From assembly GCA_025618425.1 (NCBI GenBank), contig CM046844.1:1497500-1561499 (forward strand): DNA of 64,000 bases. Reading direction: 5' to 3'. How positions within the stretch are numbered: the first letter of the stretch is position 1; each line of letters starts with the position of its first letter. The position numbers and the translations under genes were made by a program. The notes beneath the pieces were generated by a model. That model ran no database searches. It was not told where the DNA came from and saw nothing but the letters and a program-made list of their open reading frames with translations. The DNA comes from Heliocidaris tuberculata (taxonomy: Eukaryota > Echinodermata > Echinoidea > Camarodonta > Echinometridae). Positions 39,201 through 43,839 of this stretch are shown in pieces.

Positions 39201-39491
39201 ACTCAATTCTGACAACACGCCAAATTAAACAACACAACAACAAGAACAGTAAACAATAAAAACAGCAACAACCTTGCTTAAGAGAGTAGTGTGCCAGGGA
39301 GAACTGCATTTGCAGTGGAATTCCTAGTAGTAGTATAGAAATTCCCTGCTTCTGTAATGATAGGATCTTTATCGATGCACTAGTCTACTTACCAAGAAGT
39401 CTTTATTTGTCAAGGTCACAGTATCGCTTGTGGAACCATACGATTCCATTGGAACAGCCACCCCATTCCTTTCTGATGCTGAAGCTGCCAT
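347..39491 (-). CDS. ANO: Anoctamin (TMEM16 family) gene, 19 coding exons, 3' end off the window
   Basis: Joined exons give 867 in-frame codons; every junction is GT/AG and phase-consistent. Anoctamins are dimeric ten-helix membrane proteins acting as Ca2+-activated chloride channels or phospholipid scramblases. Seen in order: an N-terminal cytosolic dimerisation region (about residues 65-290, with DFVLVHEEE and HAPWKTL), the first helix ([12 protein letters not shown] then [13 protein letters not shown]), an extracellular Cys-rich loop (ICDS, MCPQCD, SDTC), [59 protein letters not shown] and NNWLEIRLD. The six Ca2+ ligands known from TMEM16A structures correspond to N630, E634, E679, E682, E711 and D715; all are present. 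The length so far fits a protein of about 900 residues, so roughly 40-60 C-terminal residues are missing to the left. The [11 protein letters not shown] stretch looks most like the ANO5/ANO6 group and EYLEMIIQFGF like ANO1; I do not assign a paralogue. Confidence 0.95.
614..708. repeat. Fragment of the GTTTCATAAAACTTG-type MITE
   Basis: The stretch ATCCTTGCATCTGACTGG through GTGATGAAATGCCCC matches the right half of the elements at 3890-4040 and 60847-60974. The left end is not recognisable. It lies in the intron between coding exons 19 and 18. Confidence 0.5.
889..1299 (+). repeat. MITE family A, copy 1
   Basis: About 410 bp starting TAACCCTTTCAGG and ending AAAAGGGTTA, so its ends are inverted repeats of TAACCCTTT. 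The interior (AATTATTTAAGGGCTAAAT ... ACTCATGCATCTGGTATA) is shared with four other copies in this window. No coding capacity. Non-autonomous DNA transposon, superfamily not determined. Confidence 0.8.
1497..1587 (-). CDS. ANO: Anoctamin coding exon 18 (TM10)
   Basis: Acceptor TTATCCAATCAG before 1587, donor GAG|GTAAGG after 1497. It encodes residues 797-827: [20 protein letters not shown] then [11 protein letters not shown]-(K/R)-D-(F/Y)-R opens the segment before the last membrane helix. Confidence 0.93.
1650..1857. repeat. MITE family L (TACTGTAAAACC type), copy 1
   Basis: It shares AAAGTTTCATGCC, CATAATTGACAT, AAGTTTCTTGCTGTGAAAA and a TTTTACAG end with the copy at 17430-17617. The left end is degraded. 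Confidence 0.5.
1960..2790. repeat. Tandem repeat, period about 160 bp, about 4.5 copies
   Basis: The phrase ATGTCTTGCA recurs near 2117, 2277, 2437 and 2599, giving spacings of about 160-162 bp. Each unit also holds ACCAATGTGTGTGCCAAATT, a GCTCGAAAAATGAGGAA string and GTTACCATGGCA. The array ends in a GACCG-rich run (about 2697-2725) and TTTGGCGGGGGGTATAATAA. Open frames over it are repeat artefacts. Confidence 0.85.
2998..3417. mobile_element. Inverted-repeat element inserted in MITE A (3-bp TSD CAG)
   Basis: Terminal inverted repeats GGGCCCGTTGCACAAAACTT at the left and its complement at the right, flanked by CAG on both sides. A 3-bp target duplication with GGGCC-type ends fits PIF/Harbinger-like MITEs. 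The centre is interrupted by a further element at 3060-3330. Confidence 0.75.
3060..3330. mobile_element. TTAA-flanked element nested in the Harbinger-like MITE
   Basis: Starts AGGGACC and ends GGCTCCCT, with TTAA directly outside both ends (3056-3059 and 3331-3334). TTAA target duplications are typical of piggyBac and Kolobok elements. The inverted repeat is short (AGGGA), so the call is tentative. No transposase seen. Confidence 0.5.
3890..4040. repeat. GTTTCATAAAACTTG-type MITE, short copy
   Basis: GGGCCCTGTTTCATAAAACT at the left and the imperfect complement TATGAAACAGGACC at the right; 151 bp. The centre carries ATCCTTGCATCTGATTGGCT, shared with copies at 12336-12658 and 60847-60974. 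Confidence 0.75.
4123..4256 (-). CDS. ANO: Anoctamin coding exon 17 (last extracellular loop)
   Basis: Acceptor TATGTAAACAG before 4256, donor AG|GTTAGT after 4123. It encodes residues 753-797: [48 protein letters not shown]-(D/E)-x-x-P-(R/K)-L-x-Y...GYVN-x-(T/S)-L...CR is typical. NFT and NAS are potential N-glycosylation sites. Confidence 0.93.
4257..5924. other. Intron between coding exons 17 and 16, no element recognised
   Basis: AT-rich intron sequence. The only hint is AATAAAGAAC at 4835 followed by an A-rich run near 4854-4863, which could be the 3' end of an old retrocopy. The short open frame at 4487-4732 resembles no family I know and I do not call it a gene. Confidence 0.4.
5925..6130 (-). 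CDS. ANO: Anoctamin coding exon 16 (TM7-TM8, Ca2+ ligands)
   Basis: Acceptor TCTCTTGTAG before 6130, donor AAT|GTAAGT after 5925. It encodes residues 684-752: [69 protein letters not shown]711 and D715 in EIRLD are the TM8 calcium ligands; F-PLAP-x-FA-x-(L/I)-NN is a family signature. Confidence 0.97.
6324..6460 (-). CDS. ANO: Anoctamin coding exon 15 (TM7 entry, Ca2+ ligands)
   Basis: Acceptor AAATGACAG before 6460, donor A|GTAAGT after 6324. It encodes residues 638-684: [13 protein letters not shown], a Gly/Ser/Glu-rich linker, [19 protein letters not shown]. The two Glu of EYLE (679, 682) are the TM7 calcium ligands. Confidence 0.95.
6780..7209. repeat. 430-bp inverted-repeat element
   Basis: CAATTCTCCCTATCGCATAT at the left and its exact complement at the right end, enclosing about 390 bp with no reading frame. 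The right arm continues into a palindromic GATATC-rich stretch (7149-7189). MITE of unknown family. Confidence 0.75.
7249..7401 (-). CDS. ANO: Anoctamin coding exon 14 (TM6, first Ca2+ ligands)
   Basis: Acceptor TTCTCATAG before 7401, donor CC|GTAAGT after 7249. It encodes residues 587-638: [51 protein letters not shown]. In NNCQE the Asn and Glu (630 and 634) sit at the positions of the TM6 calcium ligands of TMEM16A; GGCL-x-EL is invariant in the family. Confidence 0.96.
7921..8070. repeat. MITE family L, copy 2 (left end)
   Basis: Begins TACTGTAAAACCAGAAATTT, followed by CATGAAACTTTCCC, GAAAGTTTCATGCCGC and AAGTTTCTTGCTGC as in the other copies. The right inverted repeat is missing or degraded. 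Confidence 0.55.
8192..8303 (-). CDS. ANO: Anoctamin coding exon 13 (TM5)
   Basis: Acceptor CTCAACAG before 8303, donor AA|GTAAGT after 8192. It encodes residues 550-587: [20 protein letters not shown] then [18 protein letters not shown]. The AFFKG(K/R)F signature closes TM5. Confidence 0.96.
8597..8792 (-). CDS. ANO: Anoctamin coding exon 12 (TM3-TM4)
   Basis: Acceptor TTTTTTCTCCAG before 8792, donor G|GTAAGG after 8597. It encodes residues 485-550: [64 protein letters not shown]. Two hydrophobic segments are separated by a polar loop, as in TM3 and TM4. Confidence 0.95.
8870..9200. repeat. Purine-rich (GAA/AAG) intron tract
   Basis: Plus strand almost entirely A and G with AGAAGAAG and GATGAAGAAG motifs; the minus strand is the matching pyrimidine tract. 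It lies between anoctamin coding exons 12 and 11. Open frames rich in Ser, Leu and Phe come only from this composition. Confidence 0.6.
9218..9355 (-). CDS. ANO: Anoctamin coding exon 11
   Basis: Acceptor GATATCACCCAG before 9355, donor ATG|GTAACT after 9218. It encodes residues 439-484: [35 protein letters not shown], then [11 protein letters not shown] opening TM3. RP-x-F-x-A...NP-(V/I)-TG-x-x-EPYFP is highly conserved. Confidence 0.96.
9356..10497. other. Intron between coding exons 11 and 10, one short duplicated string
   Basis: Only one structure was seen: TTAGTGAATGGACATTGTGG followed by CAGATTACAACCC occurs at about 9560-9595 and again at about 10168-10203. The rest is AT-rich sequence. 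Confidence 0.5.
10498..10580 (-). CDS. ANO: Anoctamin coding exon 10
   Basis: Acceptor TTGAAACAG before 10580, donor GAG|GTATTC after 10498. It encodes residues 411-438: [20 protein letters not shown] then WNFEEEE. WKR-x-(Q/S)-x-L-x-x-WD is the intracellular TM2-TM3 motif of anoctamins. Confidence 0.95.
11130..11190 (-). CDS. ANO: Anoctamin coding exon 9 (second helix)
   Basis: Acceptor TTGGTCAG before 11190, donor G|GTAAGT after 11130. The 61-bp exon encodes [20 protein letters not shown], matching the family's LFDN-(P/G)-x-T-V-(F/V)-F-x-x-FM-x-x-W segment at the start of TM2. Confidence 0.93.
11540..11645 (-). CDS. ANO: Anoctamin coding exon 8 (Cys-rich extracellular loop)
   Basis: Acceptor TTTTTCAG before 11645, donor GAG|GTAAAG after 11540. 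It encodes residues 355-390 with [21 protein letters not shown]. These Cys positions match the disulfide-bonded TM1-TM2 loop of anoctamins (C-D...MCP-x-CD...W-x-LS-x-TC). Confidence 0.95.
12336..12658. repeat. GTTTCATAAAACTTG-type MITE with an element inside
   Basis: Left end GGGCCCCCATTTCATAAAAC and right end GATAACAAGTTTTATGAAAC are inverted; the interior has ATCCTTGACTCGGATTGGC as in other copies. The left arm is interrupted by the insertion at 12369-12536. Confidence 0.75.
12369..12536. mobile_element. CAGGGGCGGA-type hAT-like MITE nested in a MITE
   Basis: Inverted ends CAGGGGCGGATGCAGG and CCTGGATCCGCCCCTG, with a run of C next to the interior. Length 168 bp. The same end type occurs many times from 31 kb to 61 kb. 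The target duplication is not clear here. Confidence 0.65.
12673..12763 (-). CDS. ANO: Anoctamin coding exon 7 (first membrane helix)
   Basis: Acceptor ATCTTGTAG before 12763, donor GC|GTGAGT after 12673. It encodes residues 325-355, [20 protein letters not shown] followed by [11 protein letters not shown]: the rest of the first membrane segment and the start of the first extracellular loop. Confidence 0.95.
13312..13485 (+). repeat. tRNA-derived SINE with (ATT)n tail
   Basis: The head resembles a tRNA: A-box-like TAGTCGAGTGG near 13319 and B box GGTTCGAACCC at 13363-13373, followed by a short tRNA-unrelated body and an ATT repeat ending at 13485. Polymerase III transcription from the internal promoter is inferred. 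It lies in the intron between anoctamin coding exons 7 and 6, in the opposite orientation to the gene. Confidence 0.8.
13555..13720 (-). CDS. ANO: Anoctamin coding exon 6 (entry into first helix)
   Basis: Acceptor TTTGACAG before 13720, donor G|GTAGGC after 13555. It encodes residues 270-325: [55 protein letters not shown]. The W-A-R-W/F-G...QP-D-IR-x-YFGEKI-x-LYFAWLG string is a hallmark of the family. Confidence 0.97.
13721..14998. other. Intron between coding exons 6 and 5
   Basis: AT-rich DNA. Around 14440-14600 several degenerate copies of a GGTGACC/AGACAGG phrase occur (GGTCACATAAGG, GTGACCTTTCTACAC, GTGACCACTATAGACAGGTG), an old decayed tandem repeat. Nothing else recognised. Confidence 0.4.
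14999..15167 (-). CDS. ANO: Anoctamin coding exon 5
   Basis: Acceptor CATATTTAG before 15167, donor GAT|GTAAGC after 14999. It encodes about residues 213-269: [44 protein letters not shown]. The R-x-R-(I/V)-V-x-EIL...(A)AFPLHD pattern is strongly conserved in anoctamins. Confidence 0.95.
15168..15931. other. Intron between coding exons 5 and 4, nothing recognised
   Basis: AT-rich. A 22-bp string around AGAAGTTAAAAGTCTATAAA is repeated immediately at about 15188-15230. No other structure seen. Confidence 0.4.
15932..16071 (-). CDS. ANO: Anoctamin coding exon 4
   Basis: Acceptor TTTGACAG before 16071, donor AA|GTAAGT after 15932. It encodes about residues 167-213 ([18 protein letters not shown] through FRVNKIKK). 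It continues the cytosolic domain and joins in frame to [11 protein letters not shown] in the next exon. Confidence 0.85.
16719..17132 (-). repeat. MITE family A, copy 3 (inverted)
   Basis: Same family as 889-1299 but reversed: starts AACCCTTTGGAGACAA and ends TTCTGAAAGGGTT. The internal TGATCAATTTAGCCCTTAAA marks the reversed left end. Confidence 0.8.
17430..17617. repeat. MITE family L, copy 3 (complete)
   Basis: 188 bp with inverted ends TACTGTAAAACCATAAA and TTTCTGGTTTTACAGTA. TA at both borders is compatible with a Tc1/mariner-type target. Interior TTTCATGCCTCAAAATTATT is shared with copies 1 and 2. Confidence 0.7.
17684..17916. repeat. MITE family D, copy 1
   Basis: AATAGAACTGTTCACAAAC at the left and TTTGTGAACAGGTCTATT at the right are inverted. 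The whole 233 bp matches 38839-39074, including ACAACCTGAAAGCTTGT and CCATAAATTTGAATAACT. Confidence 0.8.
18626..19473. repeat. 848-bp inverted-repeat element
   Basis: The left end GGGCGATTCCGTGAAGTGTG with TCCCGTACGACATA is mirrored at the right by TGTCGTATGGGACACATTGC and GCAGAATGGCCC. The arms are about 35 bp with mismatches. The short frames inside (18643-18879, 18782-19018) resemble no protein I know. Non-autonomous DNA transposon, family unknown. Confidence 0.6.
19542..19959 (+). repeat. MITE family A, copy 4
   Basis: Starts TAACCCTTTCAGGACAGG and ends GTCTCGAAAGGGTTA. Its right end abuts the left end of the family E element at 19957. Confidence 0.85.
19957..20339 (+). repeat. MITE family E, copy 1
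   Basis: Inverted ends TTAAAGTGTACCAACCATCT and TTGGTGATTGATACCCTTTAA. Interior AGCCCTTATCTTGGC and GGAGTATGAAGGAAATAAAG are shared with copies at 26263 (reversed) and 33948. Confidence 0.7.
20771..21429. repeat. 659-bp element with 33-bp near-perfect inverted ends, TSD ATAT
   Basis: GTGACCCTCCACCACAAAAC then GACCAATAAGTCG at the left; the complement at the right (CGACTTATTGGTCG...GGTGGAGGGTCAC). ATAT flanks both sides. No reading frame of note. Non-autonomous DNA transposon. Confidence 0.85.
21434..22550. other. Intron DNA, nothing recognised
   Basis: AT-rich sequence between the element ending at 21429 and the CTTT microsatellite. A short frame at 21452-21670 has no recognisable family. 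Confidence 0.4.
22556..22762. repeat. (CTTT)n / (CTTC)n microsatellite
   Basis: About 200 bases almost only C and T, with runs of TTTC, TTCC and pure T. The apparent Phe/Ser/Leu-rich frame at 22325-22702 is a translation of this tract. Confidence 0.9.
23515..23640 (+). repeat. Degenerate SINE fragment next to anoctamin exon 3
   Basis: GAACACTTGACATGG and GAAGGTCGTGGGTTCAAGCC resemble the head of the SINE at 13312 including the B box (GGTTCAAGCC). No clear A box or tail. Confidence 0.4.
23681..23976 (-). CDS. ANO: Anoctamin coding exon 3 (dimerisation domain)
   Basis: Acceptor TTCATTAG before 23976, donor ACT|GTAAGT after 23681. It encodes about residues 68-166: [17 protein letters not shown], a charged Lys/Arg/Glu-rich helix, [20 protein letters not shown], then [19 protein letters not shown]. 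The pattern (W-R-x-F...L-x-x-AG-x-x-x-E...K-x-HAPW) is the family's cytosolic N-terminal domain. Confidence 0.95.
24461..24563 (-). CDS. ANO: Anoctamin coding exon 2
   Basis: Acceptor TTTTATAG before 24563 and donor G|GTATGT after 24461. It encodes about residues 34-68, from [13 protein letters not shown] to DGKRKI, with the last base starting the Asp of the DFVLV motif in the next exon. GKR-(K/R)-I-D-(F/Y)-VLV is the recognisable start of the anoctamin dimerisation region. Confidence 0.85.
24617..24858. repeat. Foldback MITE (TTTTGAACTCCAGTTTAA)
   Basis: The left TATTTTGAACTCCAGTTTAA and right TTAACTTATAGACTAGAGTT then CAAAATA are inverted, and TAAGT-CAGTCTAAGTGTGGTTTAA units recur inside, so most of the 240 bp can fold back on itself. 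Confidence 0.65.
24860..26262. other. Intron DNA, nothing recognised
   Basis: AT-rich sequence upstream of anoctamin exon 2; frames at 25395-25649 and 25900-26082 match no family known to me. Confidence 0.4.
26263..26575 (-). repeat. MITE family E, copy 2 (inverted)
   Basis: Begins TTAAAGGGTACATTTACCAA; contains reversed family phrases (CTCTCTATAGCATAAAAGCAG, TCATGTTATCCTTTATTTCC). The far end is less clear and is followed by an ATT microsatellite. Confidence 0.55.
26651..26795. repeat. Hairpin-forming inverted repeat
   Basis: CACTGGATGCACCTGG (26673-26688) and its exact complement (26761-26776), extended outwards by AGTTCACACAAA and TTTGTGTGACT. The stem could span about 35-40 bp around a 72-base loop. 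Likely a remnant of a foldback element. Confidence 0.6.
27580..28045. repeat. Tandem duplication, period about 273 bp
   Basis: TAGACCAATAGCATTAAAAT occurs at about 27594 and again at about 27867; CAGCATATTTGCAAAACATT follows in both, with TACTTATATTGC and CTAGTAAGTAAATA. The copies differ by small indels. Confidence 0.75.
28160..28804. repeat. MITE family F, copy 1 (long palindrome)
   Basis: Ends CTTTAAAGGGGAAGTCC and ACTTTCCCTTTAAGG. Inner arms are also inverted: AATCAAACACAAATTGGCAA near 28300 against TTGCCAATTTGTGTTTGATT near 28655. The element is a large imperfect palindrome of about 645 bp. Confidence 0.8.
29160..31110. other. Intron DNA with short repeats, no gene recognised
   Basis: Holds a (GAAT)n run at about 29137-29158 just before it, TA-rich 29649-29680, a C run at about 30268 and a cluster of TGACCTT motifs at 30308-30385. 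Frames here (for example 29976-30299) resemble no known protein. Confidence 0.4.
31122..31848. mobile_element. hAT-like element, perfect 8-bp TSD CCCACTAC
   Basis: Starts CAGTGGCGGCACCA and ends TGGTGCCGCCACTG, with CCCACTAC at 31114-31121 and 31849-31856. The 8-bp duplication and CAG...CTG ends fit hAT. Inside, a unit of about 150 bp (TTTTGACA...AAATGTACAGAA...GGCTATAAAACTACCC) recurs about three times, linked by GCGAGCGAAGCGAGCGAGC. A second end (GATGCCGCCACTG near 31630-31642) suggests further nesting. No transposase. Confidence 0.85.
32240..32575. repeat. Homopolymer-rich cluster (poly-A, poly-G, poly-C)
   Basis: Runs of A (32246-32263, 32288-32322), G and C, with CTGGATCCGCC and CTGGCGACGCC typical of the hAT-like element ends. 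Lys-rich frames here are composition artefacts. Confidence 0.6.
32634..32666 (-). CDS. Possible alternative first coding exon of the anoctamin gene
   Basis: Inside the large first coding intron a minus-strand ATG at 32666-32664 starts [11 protein letters not shown] and is followed by GTAAGTG; a second usable donor (CTT|GTGAGT) lies after 32595. Both donors leave phase 0, the phase needed by the next exon (24563). An in-frame TAG lies just upstream of the ATG. This could be an alternative promoter and N-terminus, or chance. Confidence 0.28.
33020..33424. repeat. MITE family F, copy 2 (left end missing)
   Basis: Right end TGTGGACTTCCCCTTGAAG and inner phrases AGTGTTTGTTTGATTACAAC and CATTTGCCCTGTACT match the 28160-28804 element. 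Confidence 0.6.
33948..34230 (+). repeat. MITE family E, copy 3
   Basis: GAAGTGTACCAATCACCTGA at the left; AAGGAGTATGAAAG and GCGAGCCCTTATCTTGGCA inside, as in copy 1. The right end may reach about 34378 but is not clear. Confidence 0.55.
34443..34917. repeat. MITE family F, copy 3
   Basis: CTTTAAAGGGGAAGTCCAGA at the left and GGACTCCCCCTTTAA at the right; both arms carry AAAACCAAGTAATTCTT or its complement. Confidence 0.75.
34920..38830. other. Large intron of the anoctamin gene, mostly featureless
   Basis: AT-rich. Holds a (CT)n microsatellite at about 36255-36291 and a short GTATAGCGCCTAATACAA...CTAAGCGCTAAG stretch at about 36546-36590 resembling the 3' part of common invertebrate SINEs. 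No gene recognised; frames at 35100-35288 and 35968-36174 have no family. Confidence 0.4.
38839..39074. repeat. MITE family D, copy 2
   Basis: AATAGACCTGTTCACAAATA at the left and TTTGTGAACAGGTCTATT at the right; otherwise nearly the same as 17684-17916. Confidence 0.85.
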
Positions 39492-39591
39492 TCTTCCTGT
39501 CTCTTCAAAGTCATGTGCAGGACAATGGAAACATGAAGGTCACCTTCTATTCTCCACCTATCAATCTGTCATTGCACCTTGTCTTCTTGGT
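39393..39591 (-). CDS. ANO: Anoctamin exon with start codon (coding exon 1, CDS 39393-39491)
   Basis: A minus-strand acceptor (TTTCCTTACACAG) ends at 39592, and a donor TTG|GTAAGT follows 39393. The ATG at 39491-39489 is in an AGAATGG context (purine at -3, G at +4) and an in-frame stop lies upstream. It encodes 33 residues starting [15 protein letters not shown] and ending TNKDFL, phase 0 at the end, which matches the phase of the exon at 24461-24563. The N-terminus is low-complexity and not conserved in the family, so the assignment rests on splice signals, Kozak context and phase. Confidence 0.65.
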
Positions 39592-39689
39592 CTGTGTAAG
39601 GAAACAGTAGAATTAACATCTTTACATGCTTCAACAAGTTCAACAGTTGTAAGAAAGAAAGTGTCGCCAATTTTTAATAGAGGGAACTC

Positions 39690-39790
39690 CATCTGTAATA
39701 CTTATTATTTATTCATTTATTCATTAATTTATCTATTTACTTGATTTATTTATCTATTATCTATTTATTTATTTAATAAATTATTTATTT
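39690..39790. repeat. (ATTT)n / (ATTC)n low-complexity tract
   Basis: ATTTATTCATTTATTCATTA and similar; a second tract of the same kind lies at about 40512-40590. Confidence 0.8.
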
Positions 39791-40339
39791 TCATTATTTA
39801 ATACAACAATAATATCATGGTAATATCACAGTAAACATACTTACACTAAATAAAAATTTTGTCAAAAATTTCATTGAAACAAGGCCTAATCTAAACATTT
39901 CTAACAGTACACTTACCATTTACCCAAAAGGCTTGTTATGTTACATGATGATTTTGAAGTAATATCATTTGGGGGAAACAGGCCCAGCTGTAACAGGTCA
40001 CTGACCTTTGCTGAGATTCCACATCCCAAAAACAAATTAGGGCCGAAGTTCTTACTCAGAGATATTCTTCTGTATTGTATTAATTGCAATTTTTTTTTGT
40101 ACTTATGAAATTTGTCATCTTTCAAAGAGTAAATTATAGGAAAATATAAAAATTTTGCCATAATAATCAACTCCTTCAATTATTGGCATCAACAACAAAA
40201 AAAACCTTTCTATTTTTAAGTAGCCCTCTCTCTGTCTCTCTTGTGAACTTATATTAAATTAAGTCTCCTTAGTTTGTATTTATTTATTCATTCATGGTTT
40301 CATGAATTATTTTACCCGACTGCTAAGAAAGCATGTCTA

Positions 40340-40508
40340 TGCTTGTAAGTAAGCAACAAGGGGATTGATAGCTTGCCTTTAAGTCCTCTCTGAGGGATTT
40401 GGTAGTGAGGATTAATGCCTTACCAATAGCAGAAGCGCATCCGCTTGGTTTCGAACCTGGGTCCTCCCAGTTACAAAACCACTGCTCTACCACTGAACCA
40501 TCGCACCT
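40340..40508 (-). repeat. tRNA-derived SINE, minus strand
   Basis: On the minus strand: GGTGCGATGGTTCAGTGG with GTAGAGCAGTGG (A-box-like) and B box GGTTCGAAACC (40457-40447). It differs from the SINE at 13312. The 5' end is near 40508 and the 3' end is not sharply defined. Confidence 0.6.
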
Positions 40509-41260
40509 CCTCATTCATTTATTTATTCATTTATCCAGTTATTTATTTATTTATTCATTCATTTATTTATCTATTTATTTATATTTATCATATTCATCTA
40601 ATTTCCGAACACATTCTCATCAAGCAATAACAATATGACAGTGTTGACATAATAAGACAAGTACAACAACCTTTGCCATAGGCATAGCCGAGGGATTTTC
40701 TAAAAGAAATATCAATTTCTGTTTAAGGGCTCTTCTCATTGGTTGTTAAAAAGCAATCAAACAATAAAATACCAATACAAATAGATACAAAGTCTGTAAA
40801 AATTGAAGGAGCAAAGAGCATAATTTTCTTTAATTTTCAAATACTTCTTCCACAGTATAACATAAACATTATATAATTATTACACACATTCAACAATATT
40901 TACTATAAAACACCCTCACTTTTCATCAGTAAATTACTCCATTGACAAAGCCTATAAATTACATATTATTATTGTGAGTACAGTACACCCAAAAAAGGTG
41001 TCTACACACTCGAAAGCGCTTATTCCTCGGACTCGCAGGACAAGACCACGGGCGCACCCAAACTCTCGACATAGACCACCGCCCTCGGATCGGGGTAGGA
41101 ATAACGAAGAAAGGGGTTAGCGCGAACTACACGGTGACATAAACATGATACAAAACACACTTTTCTCTTGTTAAATGGATTTGTCATGCTCGCGAAAAGG
41201 ACAATGAATAAACAGTGTCTAAAATCTGATCAAACTGAAAAGTTGTGAATAAATTCTTAC

Positions 41261-41480
41261 CTCAAAAGTTCACGTAAATGTGAAATTCCAATCGTGTTTT
41301 CAGCAGCACCGTACCCGAGTAAGATTCCACTTTGCATAGGGGTAACAACAGGTGTATCATCAATCGATAAAACTGTACTACTATTGGAGGATGCTTTATC
41401 GTGCAGTTAGCGATGAGATCAATAATTCTACGAGCCAAGATAAAATCTCTATGGATCCCGTTCACTTTCTTTGTCTAGCG
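41261..41480 (-). other. Probable non-coding first exon of the anoctamin gene
   Basis: On the minus strand TTTTGAG is followed at 41260 by a strong donor, GTAAGAA. The next exon downstream (39393-39591) has a good acceptor with a pyrimidine tract, so a 5' UTR exon ending at 41261 would splice to it. The upper limit 41480 is arbitrary because no transcription start can be recognised. An open frame exists over much of it (41262-41465), but it closes just before the donor and I treat it as chance. Confidence 0.4.
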
Positions 41481-41721
41481 CCAACTCGCGATCACTCATC
41501 ACCAAAAAGCTACCCCATTCCCCAATCATGCCAATCAGTGGTATAGAACCATAAATTTAGTGTAGCGTATGATAACTCCTTGGTATGATTTTGTAGGCCT
41601 CCAAACCTACTAGGCCTACTAATGATGAAGACGAGGAGGAGACGGAAAATGAGGAGGCTGATAAATAATGTTAATAATGATAAAGATTGTGATGATGATG
41701 ATGAGTATGATAATGTTAGTA

Positions 41722-41755
<34 letters not shown>

Positions 41756-41759
41756 TTAC

Positions 41760-43320
41760 TTATAAGTGTAATGAGTTCAAGAGTGGCTGAGATGGGTGGT
41801 CCCTAGAAACCTGAAGCACCAATCGAGCAGCCCAGTTTTGTAGTCGTTGCACACGATTTAATTGAGTCGAGGGAATGGTAGAAAGAAGCCCGTTACAATA
41901 ATCGATACGGGATAGAACTAAAGAACGCACAGCATTATGACAGGCAGATTGATCAATGAACCTTCTAATTCTAACCATATTCCTTAAATAAAATGTAACC
42001 GTACGACAGATGTGTGAGAGATATGGTGAGACATTGACATGCGACAATCAGAGATAACGCCGAGGTTCCTTATCGTTTCTGACGGGTTAATGAGTGTGCC
42101 ACCAACATTCAACTGAACATTTGGAAGATTGCGCCGATTGTGGGCTGATGCTGCAACAAAAAATTCTGTATTTGAATCATTTAATTTCAACTTGTTTACC
42201 ACCATCCATTGCCTAATATCTGAAATACAACCTTGAAGTTTAATGAGTACATTTTCAAGGGCTCCTGGAGTCCTTGGGTCAAAGGAAATATATAACTGGA
42301 TGTCATCAGCATAAAGATGATAATTAATACCATGATGTCTGGCGATATCGCCAACAGGAAGAGTATAGATTGAGTATCCTATAGGTCCTACTATTGATCC
42401 CTGAGGAAGTCCAAATTCTAAGGTTGTGGAATTTGACAATTTGCCGGCAATTTCAACTTGGGATGCCCATCCGGAGAGGTACGATTGAAACCAGGACAAA
42501 ACTGTTGACCTATTGACACCTATTCTTGTAAATAAACGAGATATAAGTATTTGATGATCAATCGTATCGAATGCGGCTGATAAATCTAACATTGCCATAA
42601 GAACTACCTGGTTCGAATCTAGAGCAAACATAATATCATTTTTTACTTTAACCAGAGCTGACTCAGTACTGTGTTTTGACCTATAAGCAGATTGAAAAGA
42701 ATCAAAAACATTATAAGATTCAATGTGTTGAATTAATTGTGTACAAGCTGCTTTCTCAATTAGTTTACCTAGAAATGTTAAGTTTGACACTGGTCTATAA
42801 TTTCTAAGGTCATTTTGATCCAGGCTTGGTTTCTTCAAAAGTGGTTTGATTATTGCTGAATGTGCTCCTTTGGGGAAAGTGCCTGTGAAAAGAGAACGAT
42901 TGACTATGTTTGTTAGCAGTGGTAATAAATGATCAAGATTCTCTTTCAGAAGCCATGTTGGAATAGGATCAAGTCGACAAGATTTAGTAGCAGATGACAT
43001 AATAATTCTGGACAGATCCGATTGTGTAAGCACCCAAAAATTTTCAAAAAGATTAATGTTTTCCTTTGCAGTATCACTAAACTGAGTATCAACAAGTCCG
43101 TCATAAGCATCTACTTCATCTCTAATTTTTCTTTATCTTTCCGATAAAAAACGAAGAGAATTGATTAGCTAGTCTGGATGCAGAGTCATACAAGGGGAGT
43201 TGGCTCGACTTCTTATTCAAGAGTGAATGGATAATGTGATATACCTCCTTGACAGTACATGAACCCAACTTATCCTTCAAAAAATCTTCTTTAGCGACAT
43301 TAATAGCTTGGCATACATTC
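41760..43320 (-). pseudogene. CR1/jockey-type LINE reverse transcriptase, frameshifted, 5'-truncated
   Basis: Minus-strand frame 43033-41984 carries reverse transcriptase blocks in order: SCRLDPIPTWLLKE, NYRPVSNLTFLGKLIEK, MLDLSAAFDTIDH, FGLPQGSIVGP, the catalytic YADD in HLYADDIQLY, and WMVVNKLKLN. Around 42020 the frame shifts and the C-terminal part (RSLVLSRIDYCNGLLSTIP, VQRLQNWAARL) continues to 41760. Upstream to about 43320 frames are broken. ATT-rich microsatellite follows the 3' end (41700-41758), a usual CR1/L2 tail. The endonuclease is missing, so it is a dead fragment. Confidence 0.85.
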
Positions 43321-43807
43321 TTATTAGTAATTATGATGATGATTTTTGATAATTACAACGAATCGATGGTTATGAAGGAGATGATGATATTGATGATAAT
43401 GAAGAAGAAGATGATGGTGATGGTGATGGTGATTGTTAATAATGATGATCATACTGTTAATAATGTTGGTCATAATGTTGATGATGATGTTAATAATAAT
43501 GATGATGAGGATGATGGTAATGATAATGATGATGGAATATGATAATGATAATAATGATGATCATACTGATCATGGGCACGATGATCGGGGGGGGGGGGGG
43601 GGCGGGGGAGGATGGGGAGATGCGACCCCCGCCGGCCCCGGAAATTGTTAAGACTGTAATCAGCATGGTCATGGTATATAGAGGCTATTCACGTCCCCCG
43701 GTCATGACAAGAAATTTCTGCGCATGATACTGATAATAATGATCATTGATGTGATGGTGATGGTGGTGGTGGTGGTGGTGATGATGATGGTGATGATGAT
43801 GGTGATG

Positions 43808-43839
<32 letters not shown>

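Noticed and set aside
41262..41465. A 67-residue protein upstream of the anoctamin start
   Set aside because: It closes exactly at the putative donor and shows no family; treated as part of a 5' UTR exon.
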